Positions 62,910 through 64,000 of a stretch of 64,000 bases of DNA are shown piece by piece. The stretch spans positions 25,142,099 to 25,206,098 of the forward strand of contig NC_088177.1 in assembly GCF_028769735.1 (NCBI RefSeq), given 5' to 3'. How positions within the stretch are numbered: the first letter of the stretch is position 1; each line of letters starts with the position of its first letter. Both the position numbers and the translations under genes were made by a program. This stretch comes from Zonotrichia leucophrys gambelii (Eukaryota > Chordata > Aves > Passeriformes > Passerellidae). The notes beneath the pieces are model-generated. The model ran no database searches. It was not told the origin of the DNA and saw nothing but the letters and a program-made list of their open reading frames with translations.

Positions 62910-64000
62910 CACGCGCATCTATTGTGCAACTCACTGCTTGATTAATAGCATCAATTTTACTTTTTCCCAAGAAGTGGGAAAATTTGACTTAAGTCCCTAA
63001 GGGTCTAAGTCTTTGTGAGAACCATTTTGAACATTTTGGTCAACAAATCCAGCTTCCTGCATTCAGGAATTACAACTTCAGGCATTATGATGCTCTTGAA
63101 AACCCTTCCTTCCCAAGGTACTCACTAGGCCTTCCTATCAACTAAGTCCATTCACCTTTCACTTTGAAAGGTTGTTTGTCATTTAATAAGGAAATAGACT
63201 TTTAAATAGTATTTCTGAACAGGGTTCATTTTCCTTTGTCACTTAGGAACAAAAGTAGGAATTAGAATTGGCTTGGTTGTAAGATTTCATGTTGTTCTTT
63301 AACCAGCCATTTCAAAGCAGAAGTTACTGCTGGCAATCTGATTAAAGGAATATATAGAATACATCACATTACTCCCCACTTTCCAAGAATTGTCTGGATT
63401 TTGTTTTCCAAAATAAAGAAGAACTGCAGCAATTCACACTCTTGTTCATTTCCACACATAGAGAAGCCAAAAAACAAGCTAAATAAAACCATCCTAAATT
63501 GGACCAATATTATTCCCATTTACACCCTAAAAGTCAACATGAATGAAGCAGGAAGCAGAAAATAAACCACCAACAGTAATAATTCTAAGTGAGTAATCTG
63601 TTTGCTTTCGTTTTCTATATCCACCCATTTTCCTTGGTTTTCATTTGCTTCCACTTGGTATCCAATTTATGGCATGAACACATACAAGTCTGCCTACTAC
63701 ATCCAGACTTCACAGCATCAACTGATCTTCCCAGTACTTGTCATGCAAAACAGCACAAAACATCTAGAACAGACCATTAGTTGCACCTGCAATTCCCTTT
63801 TAATCACTATATGTCTTGCTAAGTCAGTGAGCACTTGTGAAATTATATTTTTCCCTGGGAGGGGCACTTTGCAAAGACAGCAGGGAAGAAAGATGAGTGA
63901 TATTTTTCAAGAGATAAACACAGGTGTCCCAAACAATAAAAGAATGATGTTATCCTAGATAAAATAATCTTACAGTGCTCTGTTTAGTGAACTAGCTCTT
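62908..64000. other. Intergenic sequence to the right end, no gene recognised
   Basis: AT-rich sequence with overlapping open frames of 63 and 118 codons at 63589-63958 on the plus strand. Neither resembles a known protein nor has splice or start context to support it. I see no PDK1 exon here, although PDK1 is the usual neighbour on this side of RAPGEF4. Confidence 0.55.

Noticed and set aside
13093..64000. PDK1 exons, expected neighbour on this side
   Set aside because: I looked for the C-terminal PDK1 coding pattern on the minus strand and saw none; the gene probably lies beyond the window.
1..64000. tRNA, rRNA, snRNA genes, CRISPR arrays, prokaryotic operons
   Set aside because: No box B type motifs with cloverleaf arms, no regularly spaced direct repeats and no bacterial gene organisation were seen.

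Overview
The window is vertebrate nuclear DNA, most likely from a songbird (passerine). It is AT-rich, carries few transposable elements, has one classic CpG-island promoter and contains CR1 LINE fragments. It also has one solo LTR that resembles the ERVL-type LTRs I know from passerine genomes. There are no operons, ribosome binding sites, CRISPR arrays or recognisable RNA genes. Almost all open frames of 60-140 codons are chance frames in intronic or intergenic DNA.

One gene can be firmly identified: the 5' end of RAPGEF4 (EPAC2, a cAMP-activated guanine nucleotide exchange factor for Rap1/Rap2), on the minus strand. Coding exon 1 lies at 12631-12695 and coding exon 2 at 1058-1200, separated by an intron of about 11.4 kb. 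Spliced together they give the N-terminus of the long EPAC2A form and the first part of its N-terminal cAMP-binding domain. The rest of the gene lies to the left, outside the window. The start codon sits in a CpG island (about 11.87-13.02 kb) with a GC box, a CCAAT box and a leader without upstream ATGs.

Layout: 1-1057 is the start of intron 2. 1058-1200 is exon 2. 1201-12630 is intron 1, which holds a CR1 LINE 3' fragment at 4778-5384. 12631-12695 is coding exon 1. 12696 to about 13100 is leader and promoter. A second, isolated GC-rich block at 14455-14560 has a good CTCF-type motif and a G-quadruplex-forming run. From about 14.6 kb to 64 kb I find no coding exon. This looks like a gene-poor stretch upstream of RAPGEF4, possibly the spacer towards PDK1, which neighbours it in other vertebrates. 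It contains two further old CR1 fragments, the solo LTR at 51048-51418, a few microsatellites, short local duplications and AT-rich stretches with homeodomain, POU and AP-1-like motifs that are candidate regulatory elements.

I found no new multi-gene system. The points most worth checking are the CTCF/G-quadruplex block 2 kb upstream of the promoter, the candidate regulatory motif clusters in the desert, and a weakly supported noncoding exon on the plus strand near 29.95 kb.
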